Source: Pelagibacteraceae bacterium AG-325-E23 (GTDB taxonomy: Bacteria > Pseudomonadota > Alphaproteobacteria > Pelagibacterales > Pelagibacteraceae). Taken from it: a stretch of 50,951 bases of DNA. Numbering within the stretch: the stretch's first letter is position 1; every line of letters starts with the position of its first letter. Location: NCBI GenBank assembly GCA_003282945.1, contig QBYG01000010.1:1-50951 (forward strand). Direction: 5' to 3'. The notes under the pieces are model-generated. The model saw nothing but the letters and a program-made list of their open reading frames with translations. It made no database searches and had not been told where the DNA came from. This document shows positions 1 to 8,849 of this stretch, in pieces. The translations under genes were made by a program, and so were the position numbers.

Positions 1-392
1 ACCCTTGCGCCCATAACACCTCCAGTAACAGGTGCATCAATCATTTTAATTCCTCTATTTTTTGCTTCCTTGCCTAGTAATAAAGAAGTTTCAATATCAA
101 TTGTTGAACAGTCAATTATGAGAGCATCCTTTGAAATTTTATCAATAATACCTTTGTCTCCTAAAAAAAGTGATTTTACATGTTTGCCTTCAGGCAACAT
201 TGAGATTACAAAATTTGCATCTTCAAGGACCTCATCTAATGTATCAACCACATCTAAATTCGCATCCTTAGCTTTTTTTATCATTTCGGGAGAAACATCG
301 TATGCTTTAACTTTTTTACCAGCCTTAACTAATTGATCTGCCATTGGGTTACCCATGTTTCCAACACCAATAAAAGCTATTTGATCTGTCAT
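1..392 (-). CDS. 3-hydroxyisobutyrate dehydrogenase family protein (partial)
   Basis: N-terminal ~130 residues of an NAD(P)-dependent beta-hydroxyacid dehydrogenase; the 3' part lies beyond the window start. Translating the minus strand gives MTDQIAFIGVGNMGNPMAD, a Rossmann GxGxMG nucleotide-binding motif right after the start. About residue 118 the family substrate-binding signature appears as DAPVTGGVMGA, close to the canonical DxPVSGG. Relatives oxidise 3-hydroxyisobutyrate (valine catabolism, mmsB), tartronate semialdehyde or similar acids; the substrate cannot be settled from this fragment. It lies 2 nt downstream of the aldehyde dehydrogenase gene on the same strand, so the two are probably co-transcribed. 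An mmsB/mmsA-like pairing is tempting, but the ALDH is not clearly the CoA-acylating type. Confidence 0.85.
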   Translation of the reverse strand, partial: MTDQIAFIGVGNMGNPMADQLVKAGKKVKAYDVSPEMIKKAKDANLDVVDTLDEVLEDANFVISMLPEGKHVKSLFLGDKGIIDKISKDALIIDCSTIDIETSLLLGKEAKNRGIKMIDAPVTGGVMGAR

Positions 393-394
393 AT

Positions 395-1912
395 TTAAAT
401 ATCTATATTTGATTTTCCTCTATTAATCAAAACCGTTTTACTTTGAGTAAAATGATTTATCATGCTATCAAAGGCGTACTCTTTTCCTAGCCCACTCATT
501 TTTAAACCACCGTATGAAACATTTGCTCTAGGCGCCACACATTGATTTACTTGGACAAAACCTGCCTCAATTTCTTCAACAAACTGTAAAGCTCTAGATA
601 AATTTTGTGTCCACAATACCGCTGACAATCCAAATGGTGTATCATTTGCACTGTTCATTACTTCATCAAATGTTTTAAATGGTATTGCACAAGCAACAGG
701 ACCAAATATTTCTTCTTGGCAAACTGGAGAGCTTACTGGAACACCTGACATCAATGTGGGTTCATAAAAGAAACCATTTTTATAATCACCACCTGTTAGT
801 TGATTGCCACCATGTAGAACATTGGTTGTAGAATTTTTTTTGGCAATATCCATATAATGTAAAGTTCTTTTCAGTTGTTCTTCGGAAATAATAGCTCCTA
901 TATCAGAACTTTCATCTAGAGCATTACCCATTTTTAATTTACTTAATTTTTCAACAGCTCCATCCAAGACTTTGTCATAAATTTTTTCTTGAATATAAAC
1001 TCTTGATCCAGCAGTACATGCTTGTCCTTGTCGTGTATATCTCATTCCATCAATAACTCCTTGAATTGCAATATCTAAATCTGCATCACTCATTATTATA
1101 TTTGGATTTTTTCCTCCAAGCTCTAAAGTAACTGGACATAATTTAGGAGCTACTTTTTGAGCTATAATCTTTCCAACAGTAAAAGATCCAGTAAACGTTA
1201 CTTTTCTTACTTTTTCATGAGTTACCAGAGGTTCTCCACACTCTTCTCCATAGCCTGAAATTACATTTAAAACTCCCGGAGGAAGTTCTTGTTGAAATAT
1301 CTCCGACAGTAGAAGAGCACAAAATGGAGCTTGTTCAGCTGTTTTTAAAACAACACTATTTCCTGCCACAATAGCTGGAGCAATTTTTGCTACTGTTAAA
1401 AATAATGGCGCATTCCAAGGAACAATTGCACAAACAACCCCTATTGGATCTCTTGTGGTATAATGAATACTATTTGGAATATTAGTAGGATAATTTTCTC
1501 CTTTTAATTCCCCAGATAAACCTGCAAACATATTTGTAAGTTCAATGGAAGCACCTGTTTCTGGTATAGCCTGTGTTCTTAAAGCATTACCTGTATCTAA
1601 TGACAATAAAGTTTGAATTTCGGATTTTCTTTCTTCTAATCTTCTCGCACCAGCAGCAACCATTTTTCCTCTTTCCCTTGCTGGTATTTTTTTCCATTTT
1701 TGAAAAGCCTTGTGGGCTGACTCTACTGCAATATTAACATCATTTTTATCACATTGAGGAGCTGAACCGATATTCTCGCCTGTGCTTGGATTTAATACTG
1801 GTATTTTATTATTTGTTTGAGCAGATATTAATTTGCCATCAATTAAAATTTTATTCGTTAGTTTTTTTGCATTGATAAGCGCTTGTTCAAGATTTTTTTC
1901 AAAGTTACTCAT
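395..1912 (-). CDS. NAD(P)-dependent aldehyde dehydrogenase
   Basis: 505-aa member of the ALDH superfamily, normal length. It oxidises an aldehyde to the acid with NAD(P)+. Visible catalytic elements: PWNAPL with Asn167 (oxyanion), Lys190 in the cofactor-binding VVLKTAEQAP stretch, TGS near 241-243, Glu265 in LELGGKNPN (general base) and Cys299 in GQACTAGSR (nucleophile). The C-terminal half carries the usual EEIFGPV motif. The Glu265/Cys299 pair argues for a hydrolytic ALDH (betaine-aldehyde, vanillin or lactaldehyde type) rather than a CoA-acylating methylmalonate-semialdehyde enzyme, which normally lacks that Glu. Its start overlaps the end of the upstream SDR gene by 8 nt (1905-1912), indicating one operon. 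The substrate is unknown. Confidence 0.93.
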   Translation of the reverse strand: MSNFEKNLEQALINAKKLTNKILIDGKLISAQTNNKIPVLNPSTGENIGSAPQCDKNDVNIAVESAHKAFQKWKKIPARERGKMVAAGARRLEERKSEIQTLLSLDTGNALRTQAIPETGASIELTNMFAGLSGELKGENYPTNIPNSIHYTTRDPIGVVCAIVPWNAPLFLTVAKIAPAIVAGNSVVLKTAEQAPFCALLLSEIFQQELPPGVLNVISGYGEECGEPLVTHEKVRKVTFTGSFTVGKIIAQKVAPKLCPVTLELGGKNPNIIMSDADLDIAIQGVIDGMRYTRQGQACTAGSRVYIQEKIYDKVLDGAVEKLSKLKMGNALDESSDIGAIISEEQLKRTLHYMDIAKKNSTTNVLHGGNQLTGGDYKNGFFYEPTLMSGVPVSSPVCQEEIFGPVACAIPFKTFDEVMNSANDTPFGLSAVLWTQNLSRALQFVEEIEAGFVQVNQCVAPRANVSYGGLKMSGLGKEYAFDSMINHFTQSKTVLINRGKSNIDI

Positions 1913-2684
1913 TATCTAACTCACCTCTTCTTACTTTTGAAGAGAGCCACCCGCCATCAATTTTAATTTCAGATCCATTTATAAAATCAGACTCATCACT
2001 TGATAAAAATACTGCTGCTCCAACTATATCTTTTGGTTCTCCCCATCTACCTACCACAGTTTCTTTTCCCCAGGCTTCGCCATGTGTTGGATCTTCAGCA
2101 TATTTTTGATTAAATGAGGTATAAATTAAACCTGGACAAATAGTGTTTACATTAATATTTTTTCCAGTTAGATCGACAGATAATGCTCTTGTTAAGCCTA
2201 AGACACCGCTCTTAGCAGCTACATATCCTACCCTATCTGGCCTTCCCATAAAACTTGCTATAGACCCAAAGTTAATAATTTTACCTTTTCCATTTTTAAT
2301 CATATGAGGAATTACAGCCTGACTAGCAAGGAAAGGTGCTGTAAGATTTACAGAAATCATATCATCCCAATCTTGTTTTGTATGATCTAAAAGTTTCTTA
2401 ACATGTCTAATTCCTGCATTGTTTATTAGAATATCAATTTTACCGTAATGTTTGATAGTTTGATCTACCATCTCGTTAATGCTCTTTTGATTTGAAACGT
2501 CAGTTTTTATAATTATTGCTTCACTGCCTGCCTCTATAATTTTTTTTTTTGCTTTTTCGGAATTTTCAATATCTATTTCTGCGATAACAATCTTTGCACC
2601 TTCTTTTACAAGACCAAGACAAATTTCTTGTCCTATTCCTTTTCCTCCGCCTGTAACTATTGCTACCCTATTTTTAAGTTTCAT
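1905..2684 (-). CDS. Short-chain dehydrogenase/reductase (SDR)
   Basis: 259-aa classical SDR. The NAD(P) motif TGGGKGIG is at residues 11-18, NNAG near 88-91, the catalytic Ser in FGSIAS near 141 and YVAAK (Tyr-x3-Lys) near 154-158. The C-terminal ending IDGGW is typical of the 3-oxoacyl reductase, 3-hydroxybutyrate and glucose dehydrogenase subfamilies. It would interconvert a hydroxyl and a keto group. An acidic residue (Glu36) after beta-2 suggests NAD rather than NADP, which is an inference. It is the upstream gene of an SDR-ALDH-hydroxyacid dehydrogenase set, so it may catalyse an early oxidation step of a small catabolic pathway. Confidence 0.92.
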   Translation of the reverse strand: MKLKNRVAIVTGGGKGIGQEICLGLVKEGAKIVIAEIDIENSEKAKKKIIEAGSEAIIIKTDVSNQKSINEMVDQTIKHYGKIDILINNAGIRHVKKLLDHTKQDWDDMISVNLTAPFLASQAVIPHMIKNGKGKIINFGSIASFMGRPDRVGYVAAKSGVLGLTRALSVDLTGKNINVNTICPGLIYTSFNQKYAEDPTHGEAWGKETVVGRWGEPKDIVGAAVFLSSDESDFINGSEIKIDGGWLSSKVRRGELDNE

Positions 2685-2702
2685 TTTTTAAATGATTTGA
2701 CG

Positions 2703-3446
2703 TTATTTTAAGAAGGAAACTAATGCTTTTTTCTCACTAATCCAAGCTTTAATTCCTCCATCTAGAACGTAAACATTTTTAAAACCAAGGTCTTCTGCAA
2801 AAGCATTGCCTAAAATTGATGCTGTTTCACCATCATGACTAACAAAAATAATTTCAATATTTTGAGACTCTGCTCCAGCTAAAGCTCTTACTCTATCCAT
2901 TAGATAAACATTAAATTTTCCATTTTTATCGAAAGCTGTTTCTTGAAACGACTCTTTAATTACACCAGTTTTAATCCATTGATCTTCTGTTCTGATATCT
3001 AAAACTACTGCATTGTTTTTTAATAAATCATTTAATTCATTAGATGTGATTAAATTATAATTTGGATCTAGAACATCAATAATCTTGAACTCAAAAATAA
3101 GATCAGAATTTGGTGGTATTATATTTCCAGCGCCTGTTACTCCATATGCTAGTTCAGCAGGTATTTTAATTTTTCTGACAGTTCCTTTATTGGTTCCAAC
3201 TATACCCATCTCAAAACCAGGTATTACTTCTTTCATGCCTATTTGAACAACTAGAGGTCTATCTTTTCCAACGTTGGTATCAAAAACATTTCCATCAACA
3301 AAAGAACCTGTGTATTCGATTTGAACCCATGAGTGATTAATAATTTTCTTTCCTTCACCAGGCTTATCAACAATAATTTCTATTTCTGCTGCAAAAACAT
3401 TACAAATCAAAAAAAAATATATTAATATGAAATTGATTTTATTCAT
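2703..3446 (-). CDS. Secreted FKBP-type peptidyl-prolyl isomerase fused to a rhodanese-like domain
   Basis: 247 aa. Residues 1-20 form a Sec signal peptide (hydrophobic core, AxA-like end), so the protein is probably periplasmic. Residues ~22-126 are an FKBP domain (VQIEYTG, FDTN, PGFEMG, IPAELAYG, and a terminal LIFEFKIIDV). Residues ~135-240 are a rhodanese fold, seen from VVLDIRTEDQW and VYVLDGGIKAW. The rhodanese active-site loop, normally CRxGxRS, reads SHDGETA (203-209), so the catalytic Cys is Ser and the domain should be unable to carry persulfide; a binding or scaffold role is more likely. The gene directly abuts the monooxygenase gene (its ATG touches that gene's stop codon), yet no functional link is obvious. 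Confidence 0.9.
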   Translation of the reverse strand: MNKINFILIYFFLICNVFAAEIEIIVDKPGEGKKIINHSWVQIEYTGSFVDGNVFDTNVGKDRPLVVQIGMKEVIPGFEMGIVGTNKGTVRKIKIPAELAYGVTGAGNIIPPNSDLIFEFKIIDVLDPNYNLITSNELNDLLKNNAVVLDIRTEDQWIKTGVIKESFQETAFDKNGKFNVYLMDRVRALAGAESQNIEIIFVSHDGETASILGNAFAEDLGFKNVYVLDGGIKAWISEKKALVSFLK

Positions 3447-5042
3447 TTAGGTTATTTTCAATTCTTTATAATTTGTCTTCTCAACTTTTAAACAAGCTTT
3501 TCTATATTTTGGCATTCCACCAGGATAGGGTAAAAAAGACTTCGACTTGCCAGGTATATTGTCGCCTTTATACCATGAGCTTTTAGCTTTCATAAATAAT
3601 GTTTTTTTAACTGAGTTCATAATTTCTTTTTGCCATTTATTTGCTGCTACATTTGTACTTTCTATACTTTGTCTTTTATTGTTTTCTAAAAATTTAATAC
3701 ATTTGGTAATCCATTCAACATGCTGTTCTATTTGCACTGGTACATTTGTTAATACTGAGGGACTTCCTGGGCCACTAACAATAAATAAATTAGGAAAGTT
3801 AGGAACAAGAAGTCCTAAAAAACTTTTAGGTCCACTTTTCCAATATTCAGACAATTTAATTCCTTTTTTTCCAGTTATATTTAATTTTTCGATTGAACCT
3901 GTCAAAGCATCAAAACCTGTTGCAAATATAATGTTATCCAGATTGAATTCATTTTTTTTTGTCTTAATCCCTTTTTTTGTAATTTTTATTATTGGGTTTT
4001 CTTTTAGATCAACTAATTCCACATTTCTTTTATTAAACATCTCGTAATAGTTTGTATTTAAGGTTGGTCTTTTAGCAGTAAATGGGTGGTCAAAATTAGT
4101 TAGTATCTTTGCATATTCTTTATTTTTGACAGTTGAGTATATTTTATTTTCTATAAACTTAACTGCTGTTTTATTTGCTTTGATGGTTTTTACTATATCA
4201 TTAAAAGTTGCTCTAAAGGATAAAGTTCCATACTGCCAAGATTTTTCGTACATCAAATTTCTCTTAGCTTCGTCAAAATCGAATGCTGATTTTTTTGGAA
4301 ATTCAAAAGGATGACCACCTGGTGTTCTTTTTAAATAGCTTCTTAATTTATCAAATTCTTTTTTGTAGTTTTTGATGTTTACAGCGGACAATTTTCTATT
4401 TCTCGCTGGAATACTAAAATTTGGAGATCTTTGGAATAATATTAATTTTTTTGCTTTTTTAGAAATTTCAGGTGCAATTTGTATACCTGTTGAACCTGTT
4501 CCTACCTGTCCAACAATTTTATTTTTAAAATTAATTTTTTTTTTGGGCCATCTTGCACTATGGTATAGTTGACCTTTAAATTGATTTATACCTTTTATCG
4601 CAGGTAAATTAATTGAAGAAAGGGATCCAACTGCACAAATTAAATATTTTGCAAAATAAATTTTCTTATTATTAGTTTTTATTTTCCATAAATTTTTTTT
4701 TTCAAAATATTTTAAGGATATTACTTTTTGTTTAAAAACTATGTTTTTTTTTAGATTAAATTCTTTTGAAAAATATTTGAGATATTTTAAAATTACGTTT
4801 TGTTTTGGATATCTTTCTTTCCAAGTCCAGTTTTTATAAATTTTTTTTGAAAAAGTAAAACCGTAAGTAAAGCTTTCTGAGTCACATCTTGCGCCTGGGT
4901 ATCTATTCCAATACCATGTGCCTCCTAAATCATCTCCTTCTTCTAAGACTAAAGTTTTTAATTTTAATTTATCTCTCAAGCAATGAAGTTGATATAATCC
5001 TGAAAATCCAGCACCTATAATTAATGCGTCTAAATATTTCAT
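3447..5042 (-). CDS. Flavin-dependent Baeyer-Villiger-type monooxygenase
   Basis: 531 aa, typical for type I BVMOs of the cyclohexanone/phenylacetone monooxygenase group. The N-terminal FAD Rossmann motif is GAGFSGLY (10-17). The BVMO fingerprint FxGxxxHxxxW is intact as FKGQLYHSARW. A second dinucleotide (NADPH) motif GQVGTGSTGIQ follows it, and the ATGFD motif is near residue 375. The enzyme would insert one oxygen from O2 next to a carbonyl, or oxidise a heteroatom, using NADPH. The protein is very Lys-rich, as is common here. It is divergent from the GMC oxidoreductase gene, with about 80 nt between the two starts. The natural substrate is unknown. Trimethylamine or other N-oxygenating relatives share part of this fingerprint, but the length and motif favour a BVMO. 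Confidence 0.9.
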   Translation of the reverse strand: MKYLDALIIGAGFSGLYQLHCLRDKLKLKTLVLEEGDDLGGTWYWNRYPGARCDSESFTYGFTFSKKIYKNWTWKERYPKQNVILKYLKYFSKEFNLKKNIVFKQKVISLKYFEKKNLWKIKTNNKKIYFAKYLICAVGSLSSINLPAIKGINQFKGQLYHSARWPKKKINFKNKIVGQVGTGSTGIQIAPEISKKAKKLILFQRSPNFSIPARNRKLSAVNIKNYKKEFDKLRSYLKRTPGGHPFEFPKKSAFDFDEAKRNLMYEKSWQYGTLSFRATFNDIVKTIKANKTAVKFIENKIYSTVKNKEYAKILTNFDHPFTAKRPTLNTNYYEMFNKRNVELVDLKENPIIKITKKGIKTKKNEFNLDNIIFATGFDALTGSIEKLNITGKKGIKLSEYWKSGPKSFLGLLVPNFPNLFIVSGPGSPSVLTNVPVQIEQHVEWITKCIKFLENNKRQSIESTNVAANKWQKEIMNSVKKTLFMKAKSSWYKGDNIPGKSKSFLPYPGGMPKYRKACLKVEKTNYKELKIT

Positions 5043-5122
5043 ATAAAACTACTCAATCTTATTATTTAATTTATAAAGTATATGTTAAAAGATTTTTAAA
5101 AAAATTTAATTATAAAAATATT

Positions 5123-6724
5123 ATGGAAAACTTTGATTATGTTATTTTAGGTGCTGGATCTGCTGGGTGTGTGCTAGCAAATAGATTAAGTGCTAATCCA
5201 AATCATAAAGTTTTATTGATTGAGGCTGGGAGTAGAGACACTAACCCTTGGATCCATATTCCAGGTGGATATTTTAAAACAATGTTGAACCCAAAAACGG
5301 ATTGGTGCTTTCAGACAGAAAAAGAAGAGTTTTGTGACAATAGAGAAATGGTTTACCCAAGAGGTAAAACACTTGGGGGAAGTTCCTCAATTAATGGAAT
5401 GCTCTATATAAGAGGTCAATCTAACGATTTTGATTATTGGAGACAACTTGGTAATGTAGGATGGTCATGGGAAGATGTGCTACCCTACTTTAAAAAATCT
5501 GAAGATTTTCAATTTGGTGAAAATGAGTTTCATGGATCTGGTGGACCTTTGGCTGTTCAGCAAATAAGAGGAACTTTTAAGGTATGTGATTTATTTATGG
5601 ATGCAGCAGAAGAGTTTGGTCATAAAAGAACTGATGATTTTAATAATGGTGACAATGAAGGAATGGGTTATTTTCCTTTTACAGTAAGAAACGGGCTTAG
5701 ATGTAGTACTGCTGTGGGCTATCTCAATCCTGTGAAAAAAAGAAAAAATTTAAAAGTTGTTACAAATGCTCACGTTAAAAATATTGAGTTTGATAATAAA
5801 AAAGCAAACAAAGTTAATTATTGGGTTGGTGAGAATGTAATTACTGTAAAAGCAAATAAAGAAGTAATTTTAAGCTCTGGTACCATAGGTTCACCTCATA
5901 TACTTCAAGCTTCCGGTATTGGTCCAGGCGACCTTTTAAAAAAAAATAATGTAAATGTAATCAAAGATCATCCTGGTGTGGGCATGAATTTAACAGATCA
6001 TTTAATGTTAAGACCAGTTTACAAAGTTAAAAATTTAGAAAGCTTAAATGACATTTATTATAGTATGACTAAAAAGCTTATGACTGGACTAAAATATTTC
6101 TTATTTAGAAAAGGACCACTAACAGTTGGGGCTAGTTATTTATGTGGATTTGTAAAAAGCGATGATCATTTAGCAACTCCTAATTTGCAATTCCATGTAT
6201 CTCCAGCTAGCACGGACGTATTAGGTAAAGGCTCCCTTCATAAATTCACAGCTTTTACTCCAAGTATCACAAATGTAAGACCAACTAGCAGAGGTTCAAT
6301 TAAATTAAAATCATCTGATACAAGAGTATCTCCAGAAATTAAGATGAATTACTTATCTACAGACGAAGATAGAGAAATTGCAGGTAAAGCACTAAAAATC
6401 ACAAGAAATATTGTTATGAATTCAAAAGCTTATAAAGAGTATGAGCCTGAAGAATATAGACCTGGTATTCATATTACTGATAACAAGGAATTAGCTAAAG
6501 AGGCTGGGAAATTTTGTAGTACTATTTTTCATCCTGTGAGCACATGTAGAATGGGAACTGACGAAAATGCAGTTGTATCTGATCGATTAGTCGCTCATGG
6601 CTTAGAAAATTTAAGAATTGTTGATGCATCTGTCATGCCATCAATAACCTCGGGAAATACTAATGCACCTACTATTATGATTGCTGAAAAAGCAGCAGAT
6701 ATGATAATAGAAGATGCTAGATGA
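5123..6724 (+). CDS. GMC family oxidoreductase (choline dehydrogenase-like)
   Basis: 533 aa from the ATG at 5123. The reading frame stays open upstream to 5024, but that extension would overlap the divergent monooxygenase start and adds a non-homologous Lys/Tyr-rich stretch, whereas MENFDYVILGAGSAG places the FAD motif at the proper N-terminus. GMC signature 1 is seen as GKTLGGSSSINGMLYIRG, and signature 2 as GTIGSPHILQASGIGP. The C-terminal active site has HPVSTCRMG (catalytic His) and GNTNAPT. The FAD enzyme oxidises an alcohol to an aldehyde; choline to betaine aldehyde is one family reaction, alongside other alcohols. Its stop overlaps the next start as ATGA (6721-6724). Confidence 0.92.
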   Translation: MENFDYVILGAGSAGCVLANRLSANPNHKVLLIEAGSRDTNPWIHIPGGYFKTMLNPKTDWCFQTEKEEFCDNREMVYPRGKTLGGSSSINGMLYIRGQSNDFDYWRQLGNVGWSWEDVLPYFKKSEDFQFGENEFHGSGGPLAVQQIRGTFKVCDLFMDAAEEFGHKRTDDFNNGDNEGMGYFPFTVRNGLRCSTAVGYLNPVKKRKNLKVVTNAHVKNIEFDNKKANKVNYWVGENVITVKANKEVILSSGTIGSPHILQASGIGPGDLLKKNNVNVIKDHPGVGMNLTDHLMLRPVYKVKNLESLNDIYYSMTKKLMTGLKYFLFRKGPLTVGASYLCGFVKSDDHLATPNLQFHVSPASTDVLGKGSLHKFTAFTPSITNVRPTSRGSIKLKSSDTRVSPEIKMNYLSTDEDREIAGKALKITRNIVMNSKAYKEYEPEEYRPGIHITDNKELAKEAGKFCSTIFHPVSTCRMGTDENAVVSDRLVAHGLENLRIVDASVMPSITSGNTNAPTIMIAEKAADMIIEDAR

Positions 6725-7296
6725 CCGAAGAAATAACAATTTTTTTTCAAATAATATTTATAGATTTAATTTTAGCTGGAGATAATGCCATTATTATAGG
6801 AATGGTTGCTTCAAAGTTTCCTCCTGAACAAAGAAAAAAAATTATTTTTTGGGGAATTGGTGGAGCAGTAATATTAAGAATTTTATTAACACTTATAACG
6901 GCTTATCTATTACAAATTACAGGTTTAAGACTTATCGGTGGTCTGCTACTTCTCTATATAGTTTATAAACTATATGTAGATGTAATTAAGAGCTCAGGAG
7001 ATAGTGATGAAAATATTAAAGTTGATAACTCATCAATGTTTAAAGCTGTTTGGACTGTTCTACTAGCTGACTTTACGATGAGTTTAGATAATGTGCTAGG
7101 TGTTGCTGGTGCTGCTAAAGATCATTATTTTCTTTTAATATTTGGTCTTGTTTTGTCTATTATTTTAATGGCCACTGCTGCAGCATTAATTTCTAAATGG
7201 ATAAAAGAATATAAATGGATAGCATGGGTTGGTTTATTTGCTATATTGTTTGTGGCTGTTGATTTAATTTACACAGACTTAAAACTTTTTATTTAA
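6721..7296 (+). CDS. TerC family integral membrane protein
   Basis: 191 aa, highly hydrophobic with about six to seven membrane segments. It shows the two diagnostic acidic TerC motifs, LAGDNAIIIGM (about 18-28) and TMSLDNVLGVAG (about 119-130), each placing Asp-Asn inside a membrane helix. Family members include tellurite-resistance TerC and the manganese exporters YjbE/MeeF/Alx type. By length and motif it resembles the short YjbE-like group, so a metal-ion (Mn2+) transport role is plausible but inferred. Translation is probably coupled to the GMC gene through the ATGA overlap. The downstream SDR begins immediately after the stop codon (TAAATG). Confidence 0.88.
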   Translation: MTEEITIFFQIIFIDLILAGDNAIIIGMVASKFPPEQRKKIIFWGIGGAVILRILLTLITAYLLQITGLRLIGGLLLLYIVYKLYVDVIKSSGDSDENIKVDNSSMFKAVWTVLLADFTMSLDNVLGVAGAAKDHYFLLIFGLVLSIILMATAAALISKWIKEYKWIAWVGLFAILFVAVDLIYTDLKLFI

Positions 7297-8055
7297 ATGT
7301 ATTTAAAAAAAATTAATCTTAAAAATAAGTATGCTCTTGTCACTGGAGCTGGAAAAGGATTAGGAAGAGCTTGTTCTATTGCAATGGCTGAGGCTGGTGC
7401 AACGATAATAGGACTAAGCAGAACTTCCTCGGATTTAGATAAACTAGAAAAAGATATAAAAAAAGTAAAAAGTAAATTGATAAAATTAAACTGTGATGTA
7501 ATGGATTACCAAGATTTAAGTAAAAAATTAAAAAAAATAAAAATAATAGATATTTTAGTAAACAATGCTGGGACTAATATTCCAGAACCATTTGATAAAG
7601 TAAAACAAGAAAGCTTAAATTATTTGATAGATTTAAATTTAAGAGCCGCATTTAATGTTGCTCAAATAGTTGTAAAAAAGATGATAAAAAATAAGAAAAG
7701 AGGTGGATCTATCATAAACATGTCATCGCAACTAGGACATGTGGGAATGTCTGGTAGAAATGTTTATAATATGACCAAATTTGGTATTGAAGGACTAACT
7801 AAAGGTATGGGTGTAGAACTCGCCACAAAAAATATAAGAGTAAATACCGTAGCACCAACCTTTGTTGAAACACCAATGGTGAAAAAATTTTTTAAAAATA
7901 AAGATTTTAAAAAATTAGCACTAGGGAATATTCCTATGGGTAAAGCTGCAAAAGAGAGTGACGTTGCAACTGCAGTTTGTTTTTTAGCCTCAGATGCTGC
8001 AGCAATGATAACAGGAACGTCTATAAAAATAGACGGTGGGTGGACCGCAAAATAA
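7297..8055 (+). CDS. Short-chain dehydrogenase/reductase (SDR)
   Basis: 252-aa classical SDR with TGAGKGLG at 16-23, NNAG near 89-92, the catalytic Ser in NMSSQLG near 142 and YNMTK near 155-159, ending in IKIDGGW. The subfamily resembles FabG or gluconate 5-dehydrogenase. Arg37-Thr38 after beta-2 hints at NADP use (inference). A Lys-rich segment at residues 50-80 is a local composition feature. It starts directly after the terC-like stop and shares a TAATG junction with the M23 peptidase gene (8053-8057), so it is part of a tightly packed plus-strand operon. The substrate is unknown. Confidence 0.9.
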   Translation: MYLKKINLKNKYALVTGAGKGLGRACSIAMAEAGATIIGLSRTSSDLDKLEKDIKKVKSKLIKLNCDVMDYQDLSKKLKKIKIIDILVNNAGTNIPEPFDKVKQESLNYLIDLNLRAAFNVAQIVVKKMIKNKKRGGSIINMSSQLGHVGMSGRNVYNMTKFGIEGLTKGMGVELATKNIRVNTVAPTFVETPMVKKFFKNKDFKKLALGNIPMGKAAKESDVATAVCFLASDAAAMITGTSIKIDGGWTAK

Positions 8056-8849
8056 TGAAAAAAATATTGCTTATAATAGCAATTTTATTTCCTACAAATA
8101 TTCTAGCAATTGAATTTACTGGAAAGTTTATTCAAGGACATTATATTTTAGGTAAAACTGATCCTAGTTCACAAATTTTAATTGATAAAAAAAATATAAA
8201 AGTATCCAAAAATGGTTTCTTTGTATTCGGTATAGATAGAGATAGAAAATATGATGTATTAATTACTAAAATTTCAAATGGTAAAACTAAAAAAATTACT
8301 AAACGTGTATTTAAAAGAAAATACAATATTCAAAGAATAGATGGATTACCTGAAAATAAAGTAACACCCCCAGAGTCTGTTTACAAAAGAATAAAAAAAG
8401 AGAATGGAAAAATAGGTGAAGCAAGGGCCATAAATTCAGATTTAAATTATTTTAGCAATAAATTCATTATGCCAGTTAAAGGAATAATAAGTGGAGTTTA
8501 TGGAAGTCAAAGAATTCTAAATGGTAAACCAAGATGGCCACACTATGGGATAGATATTGCTGCAAAAAAAGGAACACCTATAAAATCATCTGGAACTGGA
8601 GTTGTTACAATGGCTGAAAAAGATCTTTATTATACTGGTGGAACAATCATAATGGACCACGGCCACGGTATTTCAACAATCTATTCACATTTAGAAAATG
8701 TAATGGTTGATGTTGGAGACTTAATAAAACAAGGTGATATAATTGGTACAGTAGGTTCTACTGGTAGATCAACAGGTCCTCATTTAGATTTTAGAGTCAA
8801 TTGGTTCCAAACAAGACTGGATCCGATGACTGTTTTAAATAATGGTTAA
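8055..8849 (+). CDS. Secreted M23 family (LytM-type) metallopeptidase
   Basis: 264 aa from the ATG at 8055; an in-frame extension back to 7977 lies wholly inside the SDR gene and lacks a signal peptide. Residues 1-18 are a Sec signal peptide. Residues ~138-260 are the M23 domain: H163 and D167 in HYGID, H212 in YSHL, and H243 in TGPHLDF. The third zinc ligand, usually the second His of HLH, is Asp245 here; this HLD form occurs in some proteobacterial M23 proteins, so activity may be retained. The enzyme would cleave peptidoglycan crosslinks in the periplasm or activate amidases. The first 130 residues are an uncharacterised beta-rich region. Its 3' end overlaps the next gene by 8 nt. Confidence 0.92.
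   Translation: MKKILLIIAILFPTNILAIEFTGKFIQGHYILGKTDPSSQILIDKKNIKVSKNGFFVFGIDRDRKYDVLITKISNGKTKKITKRVFKRKYNIQRIDGLPENKVTPPESVYKRIKKENGKIGEARAINSDLNYFSNKFIMPVKGIISGVYGSQRILNGKPRWPHYGIDIAAKKGTPIKSSGTGVVTMAEKDLYYTGGTIIMDHGHGISTIYSHLENVMVDVGDLIKQGDIIGTVGSTGRSTGPHLDFRVNWFQTRLDPMTVLNNG

Noticed and set aside
395-1912. Methylmalonate-semialdehyde dehydrogenase (mmsA)
   Set aside because: The general-base Glu265 is present, which CoA-acylating MMSDH normally lacks; kept as a generic ALDH.
3547-4572. Plus-strand open frames across the monooxygenase gene
   Set aside because: They are antisense to a protein with clear FAD and BVMO motifs, have no homologous features and are expected by chance.
5024-5122. 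Upstream extension of the GMC oxidoreductase
   Set aside because: The extra residues are not GMC-like and would overlap the divergent monooxygenase start; the FAD motif sits correctly when starting at 5123.
7977-8054. Upstream extension of the M23 peptidase
   Set aside because: Lies inside the SDR gene and removes the signal peptide from the N-terminus.
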